Assembly (NCBI RefSeq): GCF_000382365.1
Contig: NZ_KB908215.1
Coordinates: 310,001-374,000, forward strand
Direction of reading: 5' to 3'
Length of the DNA stretch: 64,000 bases
Origin: Pannonibacter phragmitetus DSM 14782
GTDB taxonomy: Bacteria > Pseudomonadota > Alphaproteobacteria > Rhizobiales > Stappiaceae
The notes under the pieces: model-generated
Database searches by the model: none
What the model saw: only the letters and a program-made list of their open reading frames with translations
Told to the model about the DNA's origin: nothing
Translations under genes and position numbers: made by a program
Shown here: positions 8,189 to 17,364 of the stretch, in pieces
How the letters are laid out: every line of letters starts with the position of its first letter
How positions within the stretch are numbered: position 1 is the stretch's first letter

Positions 8189-8993
8189 CAGCCGGGCCGC
8201 GGCATTTCCGGAGCGCCTTTTTCGCTTCCGCCATGCCGTAGTGGGACGCCAGGGCAGACAGGCCGATCCCCAGCACCACCTTTGCAGAGCGGGCAGGCCA
8301 GCCCCTTTCCCGCTCGACGGTCTCCAGCCCCTTGAGCAGGCAGCAGACATCCACCAGCACGCCGCCAAGGCCCCGGCCGGCGGCATCCAGCGCCCGTTCC
8401 ACCCGGAGCCTTGCCGCCATCACATTGTCGCTCATGTCCGCCCCGGCCGGGCCACGGCCCGTATTGCGCCCGCCGCCGGCTTCCGTGCGCCAGCCGCCGG
8501 AAAGGCCCGGCATCATTGCCGCAAATGTAAAGTCTTCCCGCAGGCGTTCACCTGCCTCGACCTGCGCTGCCGTCAGCATCGCCTTGCCTTGGCCGTCCTT
8601 TCGCCGCGCCAGCCAGGCAAGAGGGCTCTCCGCCAGATTGACCGTCACCCGGATCGGGCTGCCATCGCCTGTTTGCAGCATGACCGGCTCGCGGACCTGA
8701 TGCTGCAGCTGAAAGCCGTCGCCGCCGCCGCTCAGCATCCTGCGCACATGCAGGCGGCCTTCAGTCGAGAGCCTCAATGCGCCATCCGGCGCCTCCCGCG
8801 TCAGGCCCAGATGCTTCAGGTCCAGGAGCACCCGCACCGTCACAATCATCTGCCGGCGCTTGCCCCCGGTGTCCTGGCGTCCCTCAAGCCGTACCGGAGC
8901 CTCTTCCTGACCGCTGCCGGACACAATGACCGCCCCTGTCGCGGCCAGAAACTTGAGAACCTTGCGTCCTTCGTCTGTCAACGTTCTGCTCAT
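8151..8993 (-). CDS. DUF6456 domain-containing protein (probable DNA-binding)
   Basis: A 280-residue protein. The N-terminal part looks like a winged-helix segment (SRTLTDEGRKVLKFLAATGA, VRVLLDLKHLGLTRE). The C-terminal half carries the DUF6456-like block: SPLAWLARRKDGQGKAMLTA, then VEAGERLREDFTFAAMMPGL, then a helical region around VLVDVCCLLKGLETVERERG. Proteins of this type are widespread in alphaproteobacteria and usually described as possible helix-turn-helix regulators; none is characterised to my knowledge. Its start codon overlaps the stop of the upstream DnaA-like gene (ATGA), so the two are translationally coupled. Its 3' end overlaps sufE on the other strand. Confidence 0.75.
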   Translation of the reverse strand: MSRTLTDEGRKVLKFLAATGAVIVSGSGQEEAPVRLEGRQDTGGKRRQMIVTVRVLLDLKHLGLTREAPDGALRLSTEGRLHVRRMLSGGGDGFQLQHQVREPVMLQTGDGSPIRVTVNLAESPLAWLARRKDGQGKAMLTAAQVEAGERLREDFTFAAMMPGLSGGWRTEAGGGRNTGRGPAGADMSDNVMAARLRVERALDAAGRGLGGVLVDVCCLLKGLETVERERGWPARSAKVVLGIGLSALASHYGMAEAKKALRKCRGPAVTPQPEPRPRRP

Positions 8994-9403
8994 CGGAATC
9001 CCTCCCAGCGGGCCAGTCCATAAACCGTCATGCCACCAGCAATCAGCTGCTCGATTTTCAGGAGAACGCCGTCGACATGAGGATCATCGCGCCGGTCCTC
9101 CCATTTGCGGCAGGCGTAAGCCACCGTGGACCGGTCCCGGCCGTAGTAGTCGCCGACCTCGGCACAGGAGAGGCCAAGGGCAACATGAGCCAGATACATC
9201 ACCAGCTGCCGGGCATCGGCAATCAGCCGGACGCCGCGGCGCTGACTGAGCAGCTCCGGCGGACTGATGCCATAGACTTCGGCGACCAATCCTTCGATCA
9301 GCAGAAGCCGGGCCATGACGGTTCTGTTCCTCACTTCTCCCGCCTGTCCCCCGTCACCACCCTGACGCTGCTGCCGGATAGAAGTCCTCGCTACGCACTC
9401 CAT
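8990..9403 (-). CDS. Stand-alone DnaA domain IV-like helix-turn-helix protein
   Basis: A 137-residue protein. The C-terminal 75 residues resemble the DNA-binding domain IV of the replication initiator DnaA: DARQLVMYLAHVALGLSCAE is like the domain IV helix 'RQIAMYLARELTGLSLPEIG', and GRDRSTVAYACRK matches the DnaA-box contact signature 'GRDHTTVLHA'. The AAA+ ATPase domain of DnaA is absent. It may bind DnaA-box-like sites, but that is inference. ATG at 9403 is chosen because GGGGAG lies seven bases upstream. It overlaps the DUF6456 gene by four bases and is the first gene of that pair. Confidence 0.82.
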   Translation of the reverse strand: MECVARTSIRQQRQGGDGGQAGEVRNRTVMARLLLIEGLVAEVYGISPPELLSQRRGVRLIADARQLVMYLAHVALGLSCAEVGDYYGRDRSTVAYACRKWEDRRDDPHVDGVLLKIEQLIAGGMTVYGLARWEGFR

Positions 9404-10065
9404 CACCAATCTCCCCGTGGGCTTCCCCGTTAGGCTTATATTCCTACATAATACGTCAGCAATCCGGGGTGAGGGATAAGTTTCCTAGCAACCTTTAAGG
9501 GCGCGCAGATATCCGCCATTTCTCCCCACGCCTCCCGGCCAGGTGATGATGGATAAATTCCTGACTGGCACCCCAGACAGGACACCGGAGCCTGAGCCTC
9601 TTTGATGTCTGAGACGTCAGCATCGAAGCCTTGGCAGCTCCTTTAGGCGTGAAGGGAGCCCGGATGCATGAACCGCCAGTGCCGGACAAAGTGTTCTGGA
9701 TGCGCCTTGAGCGTCTTGGGCTTGGAACAGGGCTGCCGGAGCAAAGGGCAGCAGCCAATGGTCTTCCGGTCCTGCTGCTCCGCCTGATACGTGCCATGCG
9801 GGCAGAGCGGGCAAGGTGCCGTCAAGGGCACTGGACAGGCGACATCAACCGCCTTGCCGGACTGCGCTCTTCCTTCCGCACATTGTGGCCCCTGCGCCAC
9901 TCTTGCCGCCGCTGAGTTTGCCCTGCCGGCGGCTCATCTCAAGCAATTCGAACAGACAGGGGAGCCAGCTTTTCATCTCAAATGGCTTCACGCCAAAGAG
10001 ACAGCACTCTCACCGCCATCTCTTTCAGTGCCGCGCCTGAAGCTTCAAGGATACCGGCCCCAAAA
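9404..10065. other. Long intergenic region, no confident gene
   Basis: About 660 bp between the DnaA-like gene and the mucR terminator. The part next to 9404 (to about 9490) is AT-richer and probably holds the promoter of the DnaA-like/DUF6456 operon. Open frames exist on both strands between 9500 and 10050, including a cysteine-rich minus-strand frame at 9643-9900 (PCPLCPHGTYQAEQQ). None has a good ribosome site or a family resemblance I recognise. A decayed gene is possible. Confidence 0.4.
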
Positions 10066-10101
10066 AATGCAAAAGGCCGCTGCGGTTTCCCGCAGCGGCC
10101 T
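10066..10101 (-). terminator. Rho-independent terminator of mucR
   Basis: A perfect 12-bp stem (AGGCCGCTGCGG at 10074-10085, complement at 10090-10101) with a four-base loop. Read on the minus strand it is followed by TTTTGCATTTTTT. It lies about 30 bp beyond the mucR stop. Confidence 0.88.
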
Positions 10102-10132
10102 CGAATTCATCCCTGCAGTGCAGGGCTGACAA

Positions 10133-10549
10133 TTACTTGACGCGCTTGCGCTGCTGACCCAGACCCATCTTCTTGGCCAGTTCAGAACGTGCAGCGGCGT
10201 AGTTCGGAGCAACCATCGGATAGTCGGCCGGCAGGTCCCACTTCTCGCGGTATTCTTCCGGGGTCATGTCGTAGTGCGTGCGCAGGTGACGCTTCAGCGA
10301 CTTGAACTTCTTGCCGTCTTCCAGGCAGATGATGTAGTCCGGCATCACGGACTTCTTGACCGGAACGGCCGGCTTCAGCGGCTCCGGCTCCGGCTCGACC
10401 TGGGCGCCAGACGTGCGCTGCAATGCACCGTAAACTTCGTTGATCAGGCTCGGAAGCTCAGTTGCCGCTACGGTATTATTGCTCACGTAAGCGGAAACAA
10501 TCTCAGCGGTCAGGTCGATCAGGTTTGCATCTACCGGCGTGTCAGTCAT
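10133..10549 (-). CDS. mucR: MucR/Ros family zinc-finger transcriptional regulator
   Basis: A 138-residue protein with the full MucR/Ros pattern. The N-terminus is helical ([32 protein letters not shown]). The C-terminal DNA-binding domain holds the prokaryotic C2H2-like zinc finger, with Cys in [20 protein letters not shown] and the two His in [15 protein letters not shown], followed by [20 protein letters not shown] and a basic tail. MucR proteins act as broad regulators, often silencers of AT-rich promoters, affecting exopolysaccharide, motility and virulence in Rhizobiales. The gene is monocistronic with its own terminator. The AT-rich DNA upstream (about 10560-10830) would suit MucR autoregulation; that is inference. 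Confidence 0.95.
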   Translation of the reverse strand: MTDTPVDANLIDLTAEIVSAYVSNNTVAATELPSLINEVYGALQRTSGAQVEPEPEPLKPAVPVKKSVMPDYIICLEDGKKFKSLKRHLRTHYDMTPEEYREKWDLPADYPMVAPNYAAARSELAKKMGLGQQRKRVK

Positions 10550-10921
10550 TTCTCACCCATCTCGTAAATTTGTCGCGTGTTCGCATTCCTGCACAAACCC
10601 AAGGTCTTCAACAATCGACGCTTTACAGCACAAGCTTACTTGGGAAGCGCGACGAGAAAATTTTGATTCTTATGCAGAGGCAACGTATTCGAGCTTATAT
10701 AGATGCTTCATTCATTGGACAAGCCCTAACAAACAAGAAAAAAGTAAAACGGCCTGTTTTCAACGAAACGCCTTCGTTATCTGTAGTCCAAATTTGTCCA
10801 TATTGTGGTAAAAACCCGCAGTAGAGCCGTCCAACAGCGGCATTCCCGCATTCAAGGCAGGGCCAGCCTTTGGTTGCATCCAGACTGGTTTTGCTAGCTT
10901 TGAGCAGGCTGACACTTCCCT
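10550..10921. other. AT-rich region upstream of mucR, no gene
   Basis: About 370 bp between the mucR start and the terminator of the mnh operon. Much of it (10560-10830) is markedly AT-rich for this genome, with runs such as AACAAGAAAAAAGTAAAAC. It must hold the mucR promoter. The short open frames inside it lack ribosome sites and look non-coding. Confidence 0.5.
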
Positions 10922-10957
10922 GCAAAAAGTAAGGCCCGGCGCATAACACCGGGCCTT
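10922..10957 (-). terminator. Rho-independent terminator of the mnh operon
   Basis: Inverted repeat AAGGCCCGG (10931-10939) and CCGGGCCTT (10949-10957) around a nine-base loop. On the minus strand it is followed by ACTTTTTGCA. It is 40 bp beyond the mnhG stop. Confidence 0.8.
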
Positions 10958-10997
10958 GCAACAAGCACTTGCCTCTCCTGCCCTGCGGGCCCGCACG

Positions 10998-11357
10998 TCA
11001 GGTTTTCTGCTGCTTCTTTTTCTGATCAAGAAGCGGAGCGAGGACGTCCATTTTTGTCACCGCGCAGGGCCGGTATCCGGCTGCGAGAGCCGCCTTGGCC
11101 ACCAGATGCGCGGAAATCGGAGCCGTCAGCAGAAAGAAGACAACACCCGCGATGGCTCTGGTGATTACATCGAGTTCCCTGGCGTGCAGGGCCAGCGCGA
11201 TCAGCATCAGCCCGGACCCCAGGGTCCCGGCCTTTGACGCGGCATGCATGCGCGAGAACACGTCGGGAAAGCGGATGAGGCCAAGTGCCGCAGCTGCCGC
11301 AAACAGCGCTCCGGCGACCATGAGGAGGCCACTTGCGATTTCGATTGCAGCGTTCAT
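10998..11357 (-). CDS. mnhG: Mrp/Mnh cation/proton antiporter subunit G
   Basis: A 119-residue membrane protein with three hydrophobic segments and the MnhG-like core [20 protein letters not shown], the family's best-conserved stretch. MnhG is one of the small subunits needed for assembly and activity of the seven-subunit antiporter that exchanges Na+ (or K+) for protons at the inner membrane. The C-terminus is Lys/Gln-rich (DQKKKQQKT). Its start overlaps the mnhF stop by four bases, and it is the last gene of the operon. Confidence 0.9.
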   Translation of the reverse strand: MNAAIEIASGLLMVAGALFAAAAALGLIRFPDVFSRMHAASKAGTLGSGLMLIALALHARELDVITRAIAGVVFFLLTAPISAHLVAKAALAAGYRPCAVTKMDVLAPLLDQKKKQQKT

Positions 11358-11710
11358 TTTCCAGCCTTTCTGCGGGCGAGATTTTCCTTCACCTCTGCGG
11401 AGATGGTGGGATCACCGACCTGCCCCCGGTTCAGGATGAAGCGCGCCAGCGCCACCGTGCTGAGGAAACCGACAAGGCCAAGCGTGATGGCAATGTCCAC
11501 GTAAAGATAGAATTCGGTCGCAATGCCGATCACGGCAATGAAGCCTATCGCGGTCGCCACCAGCATGTCGAGGGCGACAACCCGGTCCGGAAGGCTCGGG
11601 CCGAGCACAGTGCGCACCACCGTAACGGCAAAGGTGAAAACCAGAAGCGCCAGCGAGATCTGGATGCAGACCGCGAGGAAGTTTTCGGCAAAAAGGTCAA
11701 GCGGACTCAA
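11354..11710 (-). CDS. mnhF: Mrp/Mnh cation/proton antiporter subunit F
   Basis: A 118-residue protein with three hydrophobic helices and the MnhF signature [20 protein letters not shown], followed by [20 protein letters not shown]. It is a small membrane subunit of the Mrp complex. Some MnhF homologues are also linked to bile salt or cholate efflux, but in a complete operon an antiporter role is the natural reading. It overlaps mnhE upstream and mnhG downstream by four bases each, indicating translational coupling. Confidence 0.9.
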   Translation of the reverse strand: MSPLDLFAENFLAVCIQISLALLVFTFAVTVVRTVLGPSLPDRVVALDMLVATAIGFIAVIGIATEFYLYVDIAITLGLVGFLSTVALARFILNRGQVGDPTISAEVKENLARRKAGK

Positions 11711-12183
11711 CGGAAGGCCTCCATGATCTTGCGTTCAAAACCGTTGCGGATGTCCGCAATGGTCCCTTCCGGATCAGGAACGTCGATGCAGTGAATGTAG
11801 AGTACCTTCCGGTCCTCGGAGACATCCACGGACAGCGTTCCCGGCGTCAGTGTGATCAGATTGGCCAGAAGCGCTATCTCGAAGTCGCTTTCGACCCTCA
11901 GGGGAAACGCAATGAACCCCGGATTAAGGTCAAGTTTCGGCCGGGTCACAATCCGCAGGACGCGCCAAGCCGACATGACCAGTTCATAGAGGAAAAGCAG
12001 GATCAGCCCTATGACGCGCGAAGCACGGCGGAAATATCCGCCCGTGTTGATCTGCTCGCGGATCAGGTAGAGAGCCCCCAGCCCTAGCACATAGCCGAAG
12101 GCGAGATTGACCACCGAGAAGGAGCCGGTCACCGCCCCCCATGCGGCAGCCAGCAGGATATTGACGAGGAACAGGCCGCTCAT
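11707..12183 (-). CDS. mnhE: Mrp/Mnh cation/proton antiporter subunit E
   Basis: A 158-residue protein starting [20 protein letters not shown], with two N-terminal membrane helices and a cytosolic C-terminal domain. The family features [20 protein letters not shown] and [20 protein letters not shown] are present. MnhE is required for a functional Mrp complex. The start at 12183 is chosen because it overlaps the mnhD stop as ATGA; the frame extends further upstream only inside mnhD. It is in the standard A-B-C-D-E-F-G order. Confidence 0.9.
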   Translation of the reverse strand: MSGLFLVNILLAAAWGAVTGSFSVVNLAFGYVLGLGALYLIREQINTGGYFRRASRVIGLILLFLYELVMSAWRVLRIVTRPKLDLNPGFIAFPLRVESDFEIALLANLITLTPGTLSVDVSEDRKVLYIHCIDVPDPEGTIADIRNGFERKIMEAFR

Positions 12184-13784
12184 GCTGCACCTCCAAAGAC
12201 AGACAGGAAGTAACCGGCCGGATCGATCAGGCCGCCGGCACCGCGCATGGCGATGTTCATCAGCCATTCCGGCGCAAGTCCGAACAGGACAACCAGCGCC
12301 GTAAGTGCGCCAATCGGGATCCAGAGCGCCGGAGAGCCAAGACCGGAAGCCTGTCCAGCAACCACGGCGGTTCCACCGCTGTGAAGGGCCACCCGGGTGC
12401 CGTCACCCGTTCCCTCAGGCCCGCCGCGCCAGAACGCATAGATCCACACACGGCCCACGGCCATCGAGGTCAGGAACCCGGTCACGAGGATGGCGGCTGC
12501 CAGCCAGGACCAGCCGGTTTCAAGCGCGGCATCGACAAGGATCAGCTTGGGCCAGAAGCCCGAGAAGGGCGGCAGGCCGGCCACGGCAAAGGCAAGGATC
12601 AGGAACACGGCCGCAAGGGCCGGGCTCTCGCCGTAAAGGCCGCCCAGCTTGCGCAGATCATTGCTGCCGCACATCGACGCCATCACACCGGCGGCCAGAT
12701 AGAGCGCCGTCATGACGATGATCGAATGCACTGCATAGAAGATGCTTCCGGAGATGGCCGCAGGCGTGCCCATGGCAAGGCCCGCCAGCATCGAGCCAAT
12801 GCCGGAAATGACCAGATAGCCCAGCAGACGCCGCACATCAGACTGGGCCAGCGCACCGATAACACCCACCAGCATCGTCAGAGCCGCCACCCAGGCAATC
12901 ACGTCACTCATGTCGGCGCGAACCGCCGGCATCAGCATCACCATGACGCGCAGCAGCGCATAAATGCCGACCTTGGTCAGAAGACCGGCGAATATCGCCG
13001 AAACTGCGACACTGGGGGTATGGTAGGATGCCGGCAGCCAGGCGTTCACCGGGAAGGCAGCTGCCTTCATGGCAAAGGCCAGGAAATACAGGGCGCCGAT
13101 GGTCATCACCGGGCCGGAAGGCTCAGCATCCGCCAGCTTCATGCTGACATCGGCCATGTTCAGCGTGCCCAGATGTCCATAAAGCAGGCCGGTGGCAATC
13201 AGGAACAGGTTGGTGCCGATCAGGTTCAGCACACCGTATTTCACGGCGCCGTCCAGCTGCGCCCTGCCATTGCCCAGCACGAGAAGACCGTAGGACGAGA
13301 TCAGCAGCACCTCGAACCAGACATACATGTTGAAAATGTCGCCGGTCAGAAAGGCGCCGCAGGCACCGGTCATCAGGAACAGCAGGAACGGAAAGAACCC
13401 GTAGCGCCGCCCGGAGGTGTCGATGGTCCCTGCCCCATAGATGCCCGCGCAAAACGCCACGACAGAGGCGATGAAGGCAAGGGTTGCCCCCAGAGGATCG
13501 GCCGTGAAAGCAATGCCGAAGGGCGGCAGCCAGTTGCCCATCACCATGGTCACGACACCCGCCCTCAGCACATGGGCCAGCAGCGCGCCTGTAGTCAGGA
13601 CCAGGAGACCGAGAAAGAACAGCGCCAGCTTCGGCTGCAGCGATGTGTTCTTGCGCAGCAGCAGGCAGAGTGAGCCGCCGATGATGGTGAGAATTGAGGG
13701 AGCGACGATGAGCCAGTCCGCCGCCGTCACCGGCGCGGTGGTCATAGCCTGAGAAATATCAACCGAATAGGAAGGTCCGGCCAT
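12180..13784 (-). CDS. mnhD: Mrp/Mnh cation/proton antiporter subunit D
   Basis: A 534-residue polytopic protein (about 14 helices) related to the proton-pumping NuoL/M/N subunits of respiratory complex I. Family motifs include FEVLLISSYGLLVLGN, MKAAAFPVNAWLPASYHTPS with the conserved Lys of the antiporter-like channel, and VSAIFAGLLTKVGIYALLRV. MnhD forms one of the two ion-translocating units of the complex together with MnhA. A second in-frame ATG lies 13 codons in (13745). It begins three bases after mnhC ends. Confidence 0.94.
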   Translation of the reverse strand: MAGPSYSVDISQAMTTAPVTAADWLIVAPSILTIIGGSLCLLLRKNTSLQPKLALFFLGLLVLTTGALLAHVLRAGVVTMVMGNWLPPFGIAFTADPLGATLAFIASVVAFCAGIYGAGTIDTSGRRYGFFPFLLFLMTGACGAFLTGDIFNMYVWFEVLLISSYGLLVLGNGRAQLDGAVKYGVLNLIGTNLFLIATGLLYGHLGTLNMADVSMKLADAEPSGPVMTIGALYFLAFAMKAAAFPVNAWLPASYHTPSVAVSAIFAGLLTKVGIYALLRVMVMLMPAVRADMSDVIAWVAALTMLVGVIGALAQSDVRRLLGYLVISGIGSMLAGLAMGTPAAISGSIFYAVHSIIVMTALYLAAGVMASMCGSNDLRKLGGLYGESPALAAVFLILAFAVAGLPPFSGFWPKLILVDAALETGWSWLAAAILVTGFLTSMAVGRVWIYAFWRGGPEGTGDGTRVALHSGGTAVVAGQASGLGSPALWIPIGALTALVVLFGLAPEWLMNIAMRGAGGLIDPAGYFLSVFGGAA

Positions 13785-13787
13785 GGA

Positions 13788-14165
13788 TCAGTACCCCTGC
13801 GGAGGACCGGCTTCACCCTTGGGCTCGGCAACGCGCATGTCGTTCACGTCATCGGTGCCCAGTTCCTGATAGGTGCGGTAGGCCAGCACCAGCAGGAAGG
13901 CGAAGAAGGAGAAGGAAATCACGATGGCCGTCAGCACGAGGGCCTGCGGCAGCGGATTGGCGGTCGCCTGAGTGACGGTCGCCTGATCCAGCGGGATCAG
14001 CGGCGGCACTTCGCGGGTCAGGCGGCCATTGACGAAGATCAGCATGTTGACCGCATTGCCGAGGATCACGATGCCGATCAGCATCCGCACAAACATGCGC
14101 GACAGCATCAGATAGACGGCCACGGTGAAGAACAGGCCGATGAGGATAGACAGTCCGGCTTCCAT
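13788..14165 (-). CDS. mnhC: Mrp/Mnh cation/proton antiporter subunit C
   Basis: A 125-residue protein with three membrane helices, homologous to NuoK of complex I. Typical blocks are LIGIVILGNAVNMLIFVNG and DPLPQAL-like NPLPQALVLTAIVISFSFFA. The start codon overlaps the last base of the mnhB stop. The C-terminal tail (DDVNDMRVAEPKGEAGPPQG) is hydrophilic and a little longer than the core of the family. Confidence 0.93.
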   Translation of the reverse strand: MEAGLSILIGLFFTVAVYLMLSRMFVRMLIGIVILGNAVNMLIFVNGRLTREVPPLIPLDQATVTQATANPLPQALVLTAIVISFSFFAFLLVLAYRTYQELGTDDVNDMRVAEPKGEAGPPQGY

Positions 14166-14584
14166 CAGTCGCTCTCCCTTTCCTCAAGCGCGAGCGCGAT
14201 GGAGCCGAAGGCTCCCACCACGACGAGATAAACGCCAATGTCGAAGAACATCGGCGTGGACAGATCCACGTCCGTGCCGAAGATATGCACGGCAGCCCAC
14301 TGGCTCGTCATGTAGGCTTGTCCCATAAAAGCCGACAGCAGTCCGGCAACGGCAGCCAGCAGCAGACCGAAAGCCGCAAGGCTCATCGGATGCACGCCGA
14401 TGGCCCTGCGGACACCTTCGACACCGCAGGCGATGCCATAGATCGCCAGGGCTGAGGCCGCGATCAGGCCGCCGATGAAGCCGCCGCCAGGCTCATTGTG
14501 GCCGCGCAGCAGCACGAAAATGGAGAACAGCACCATCAGAGCCGCGATATAGGGCGCAAAGGTGCGGAAGATGATCGTGCGCAT
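14165..14584 (-). CDS. mnhB: Mrp/Mnh cation/proton antiporter subunit B
   Basis: A 139-residue protein with four hydrophobic segments and the MnhB signature [20 protein letters not shown] near its N-terminus, then [19 protein letters not shown]. It joins MnhA in the antiporter. That it is a separate gene rather than fused to mnhA marks this as a seven-gene (group 1) operon, unlike the six-gene Pha-type operons of some rhizobia in which A and B are fused. It shares one base with the mnhA stop. Confidence 0.93.
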   Translation of the reverse strand: MRTIIFRTFAPYIAALMVLFSIFVLLRGHNEPGGGFIGGLIAASALAIYGIACGVEGVRRAIGVHPMSLAAFGLLLAAVAGLLSAFMGQAYMTSQWAAVHIFGTDVDLSTPMFFDIGVYLVVVGAFGSIALALEERESD

Positions 14585-16962
14585 CAGCGTGCCTCCGCAG
14601 GCTTGGACTTCGTGGTCTTGCCGCCCTTGCCCGTCTCGGGTTCCGGCTTGGTGCGGACACGGATCAGCGCCAGAACGGCAAGCCCGGTAAGGACCACCAC
14701 CGCGATCTCGCCCAGCGTATCAAAACCGCGGAAGTCGACGATGATCACGTTGACGATGTTGCGGCCATGGGCAATCACGCGGCTGTACTGGCTGAAGAAG
14801 TCAGACAGACGCGCATCGAACGGCTGCTGCGTGATGGCCAGAAGCACAAGCGTGAACCCAAGGCCGACGGCGACCGCGATGCAAAGGCTGACGATCCGCG
14901 CAAGCATCGGGCGATGGTCGCGGGGCGAAAGATTGAGCCGGGTCATGACAAGGGCAAGGATCACCACGGACAGGGTTTCCACCATGAACTGGGTGAAGCT
15001 GAGATCCGGAGCACCAAACAGCATGAAGATCAGCGCCACCGCGAAGCCCTGGATGCCGAGGGTCACGATGGCCGTCAGGCGGGTGTTGGCGAACAGAACC
15101 GCCCCCAGGCCAGCCACAGCGATCAGGATCACAGCCCATTCATAGAAGCGGAACTCGGGCCATTCCGGCACCTGCGGCATGCCATTGGCAAAGATTGCCG
15201 GCAACAGCAGCGCTGCCCCCGTGGCGAGGAAGACGACGGCCATATAGGTCTGCATCGAACCGCCCTGCAGCAGGCGGGTGATGCCGGTGGAGAGCCTGAC
15301 GATGGCAGCCACAAACTGGTCGAAGCCCTTGTCCGGTCCCCAGCCGATGGCCTTGAGGACACCGGCCACCGCCGTACGCAGGCGGCCCAGCATCAGGAAC
15401 AGCCCGATCCCCAGAGCGACGGTGATGATCGACAGGATCAGCGGTGCGGAGATGTAGCCGGGGATGAGATGCAGTTCCACGGCTGTCTGCGCGCCCATCA
15501 GGGAGGACAGCATCGGCCCGATGAACAATTCGCCCGTCGAATGGGCCAGCAGAGCGGCGGCAAGACCGGTCAGCGACAGCACGACAGGTCCGGCCCACAG
15601 CAATGCGGGACCTTCATGGGCATGTTTGGGCGTATGCACCTCGGGTCCGAAGAACGGCTTGATGGCGACAGCTGCCGCAATCACCAGCATCAGCGCATTG
15701 CCCACCACCGCCACGGCGGTGATCAGCAGAGCGCCACTGGAGAGCCCCCAGGTGCCGTAATACAGCACTTCCTTGGCGATGAAGCCGATGAAGGGCGGCA
15801 GGCCCGCCATGGAAAGCCCTGCGAGCGCGGCAGCCGCAAAGGTGATGGGCATCGCCTTGCGCAACCCGCCCAGCTTCGTCACATCGCGCGTACCCGTCTC
15901 ATGGTCGATGATACCGGCCACCATGAACAGAGCGCCCTTGAACAGCGAGTGCGCCAGCAGATAGAGCACAGCCCCTTCCAGCGCCTTCTGCGAGCTGGTG
16001 CCCGTCAGCATTACGAGAAGCCCGAGCGAGGCAACCGTCGTATAGGCCAGCATCAGCTTCAGGTCGGTCTGGCGCACCGCCAGGATCGTGCCCACCAGCA
16101 GTGTGATTCCGCCAAACAGCGGCAGCACGGTCATCCAGACTTCGGTGCCGCCCAGAGCCGGATGCATGCGCATCAGCAGGTAGACACCAGCCTTGACCAT
16201 GGTGGCCGAGTGCAGGAAGGCCGACACCGGCGTCGGCGCTTCCATGGCATTGGGAAGCCAGAAATGGAACGGGAACTGCGCCGACTTGGTGAAGGCGCCG
16301 CCCAGAACGAGGATCAGGATCGGCAGATAGAGGCCGCTGTTGCGCAGCACATCGCCGCCCGCCAGCACCTGCGACATCTGCGACACGCCGGTCACCTGCA
16401 TGATCAGCAGGAAACCGGCCAGCAGCGCCAGTCCGCCGCCACCGGTCACCAGCAGCGCCTGCAGAGCAGCACGGCGCGAGGCCGCCCTCAGATGGTCAAA
16501 GCCGATCAGCAGGAAGGAGGTGATCGAGGTCAGTTCCCAGAAGATGAAGAGCGACAGAAGGTTGTCGCTGGTCACCAGCCCCAGCATCGCCCCCATGAAC
16601 ATGAACAGGAACGAGAAGAAGCGTCCCTGCTGCGGATGCCCCTTGAGATAGCCGCCCGCATACAGAATGATGAAGGTGCCAATACCGGAGATCAGCATCG
16701 CAAAAAGGGTCGAAAGCCCGTCCAGATAAAAAGAAAGGGTGACGCCATAGGCGGGCACCCATTCTTTAGCGACGGTATAGACTTCGCCTTCGGACACACC
16801 CGGCACGAAGCGGGTGAAGTGCAGGAAGATCAGCAGCGGCACAAGGGCAAGCAGCCAGGCCGCATTGTGCTTCAGCACTTTCGTGGCGATTGGGGCGATG
16901 ATTGCAGCCGCGAAGGGCGCAAGCACGGCGAGGATGGTCGTGTCGAGTGCGGCGGGTGTCAT
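14584..16962 (-). CDS. mnhA: Mrp/Mnh cation/proton antiporter subunit A
   Basis: A 792-residue protein with about 20 membrane helices. The first 500 residues are NuoL-like ([57 protein letters not shown]). The C-terminal part is NuoJ-like ([40 protein letters not shown]). It is the largest ion-translocating subunit and the first gene of the operon. The start [11 protein letters not shown] at 16962 is preferred over an upstream ATG at 17001, since GAGTGAGC precedes it. The operon should support sodium and alkaline tolerance or pH homeostasis. Confidence 0.95.
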   Translation of the reverse strand: MTPAALDTTILAVLAPFAAAIIAPIATKVLKHNAAWLLALVPLLIFLHFTRFVPGVSEGEVYTVAKEWVPAYGVTLSFYLDGLSTLFAMLISGIGTFIILYAGGYLKGHPQQGRFFSFLFMFMGAMLGLVTSDNLLSLFIFWELTSITSFLLIGFDHLRAASRRAALQALLVTGGGGLALLAGFLLIMQVTGVSQMSQVLAGGDVLRNSGLYLPILILVLGGAFTKSAQFPFHFWLPNAMEAPTPVSAFLHSATMVKAGVYLLMRMHPALGGTEVWMTVLPLFGGITLLVGTILAVRQTDLKLMLAYTTVASLGLLVMLTGTSSQKALEGAVLYLLAHSLFKGALFMVAGIIDHETGTRDVTKLGGLRKAMPITFAAAALAGLSMAGLPPFIGFIAKEVLYYGTWGLSSGALLITAVAVVGNALMLVIAAAVAIKPFFGPEVHTPKHAHEGPALLWAGPVVLSLTGLAAALLAHSTGELFIGPMLSSLMGAQTAVELHLIPGYISAPLILSIITVALGIGLFLMLGRLRTAVAGVLKAIGWGPDKGFDQFVAAIVRLSTGITRLLQGGSMQTYMAVVFLATGAALLLPAIFANGMPQVPEWPEFRFYEWAVILIAVAGLGAVLFANTRLTAIVTLGIQGFAVALIFMLFGAPDLSFTQFMVETLSVVILALVMTRLNLSPRDHRPMLARIVSLCIAVAVGLGFTLVLLAITQQPFDARLSDFFSQYSRVIAHGRNIVNVIIVDFRGFDTLGEIAVVVLTGLAVLALIRVRTKPEPETGKGGKTTKSKPAEAR

Positions 16963-17364
16963 GCTCACTCTTCGGCTAGGGCAAATTGCCAATACATGCA
17001 AATCGGGACTCTCAGTGTAGCGGCCGAGAGTTAAGATTTTTGATCGAGTTAGGCTCTGTCCGGGCTCTGCACAAGGGAGCAGAGACCAATTTTCGCCATA
17101 ATCGCAAAACCGCGCGCCCTTGCTTTGCTGCGCTGCGGAATGAGAGAGCGCTGAGCAGAGCTTTTACGGCGGCAGATGCTACTTGTACGGTGCTTTTATA
17201 CTGCATCGCACAACCAGAACTCTATCTTCACAAACAAGGGGCGAATCAAACACTTGCCGGGTCGCAGCAACTCCCGATGAGTTTGACTTGCCGGGAGTTC
17301 GCCAAACCCGTGCAGCGGCTGAGCAAATTCGAAGCGTGATGCGCTGGCATCGAAGGCCGTCGCG
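16963..17364. other. Intergenic region upstream of the mnh operon, no gene
   Basis: About 400 bp holding the mnh operon promoter. It also contains a small inverted repeat (AACTCCCG near 17268 and CGGGAGTT near 17291) and a repeated ACTTGCCGGG word. I found no convincing coding frame or known RNA; a small RNA cannot be excluded. Confidence 0.4.

Noticed and set aside
12381-13673. A 430-codon open frame on the plus strand
   Set aside because: It is antisense to mnhD and rich in His, Gln and Arg; no domain is visible.
14767-17034. A 755-codon open frame on the plus strand
   Set aside because: It lies antisense to mnhA throughout. The product is rich in His, Gln, Arg and Gly with no membrane segments or recognisable domains, the typical mirror frame of a GC-rich gene.
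17034-17364. Small inverted repeat and repeated ACTTGCCGGG word upstream of the mnh operon as an RNA gene
   Set aside because: The stem is only 8 bp with a long loop, there is no clear promoter or terminator pair, and no known RNA family is matched.
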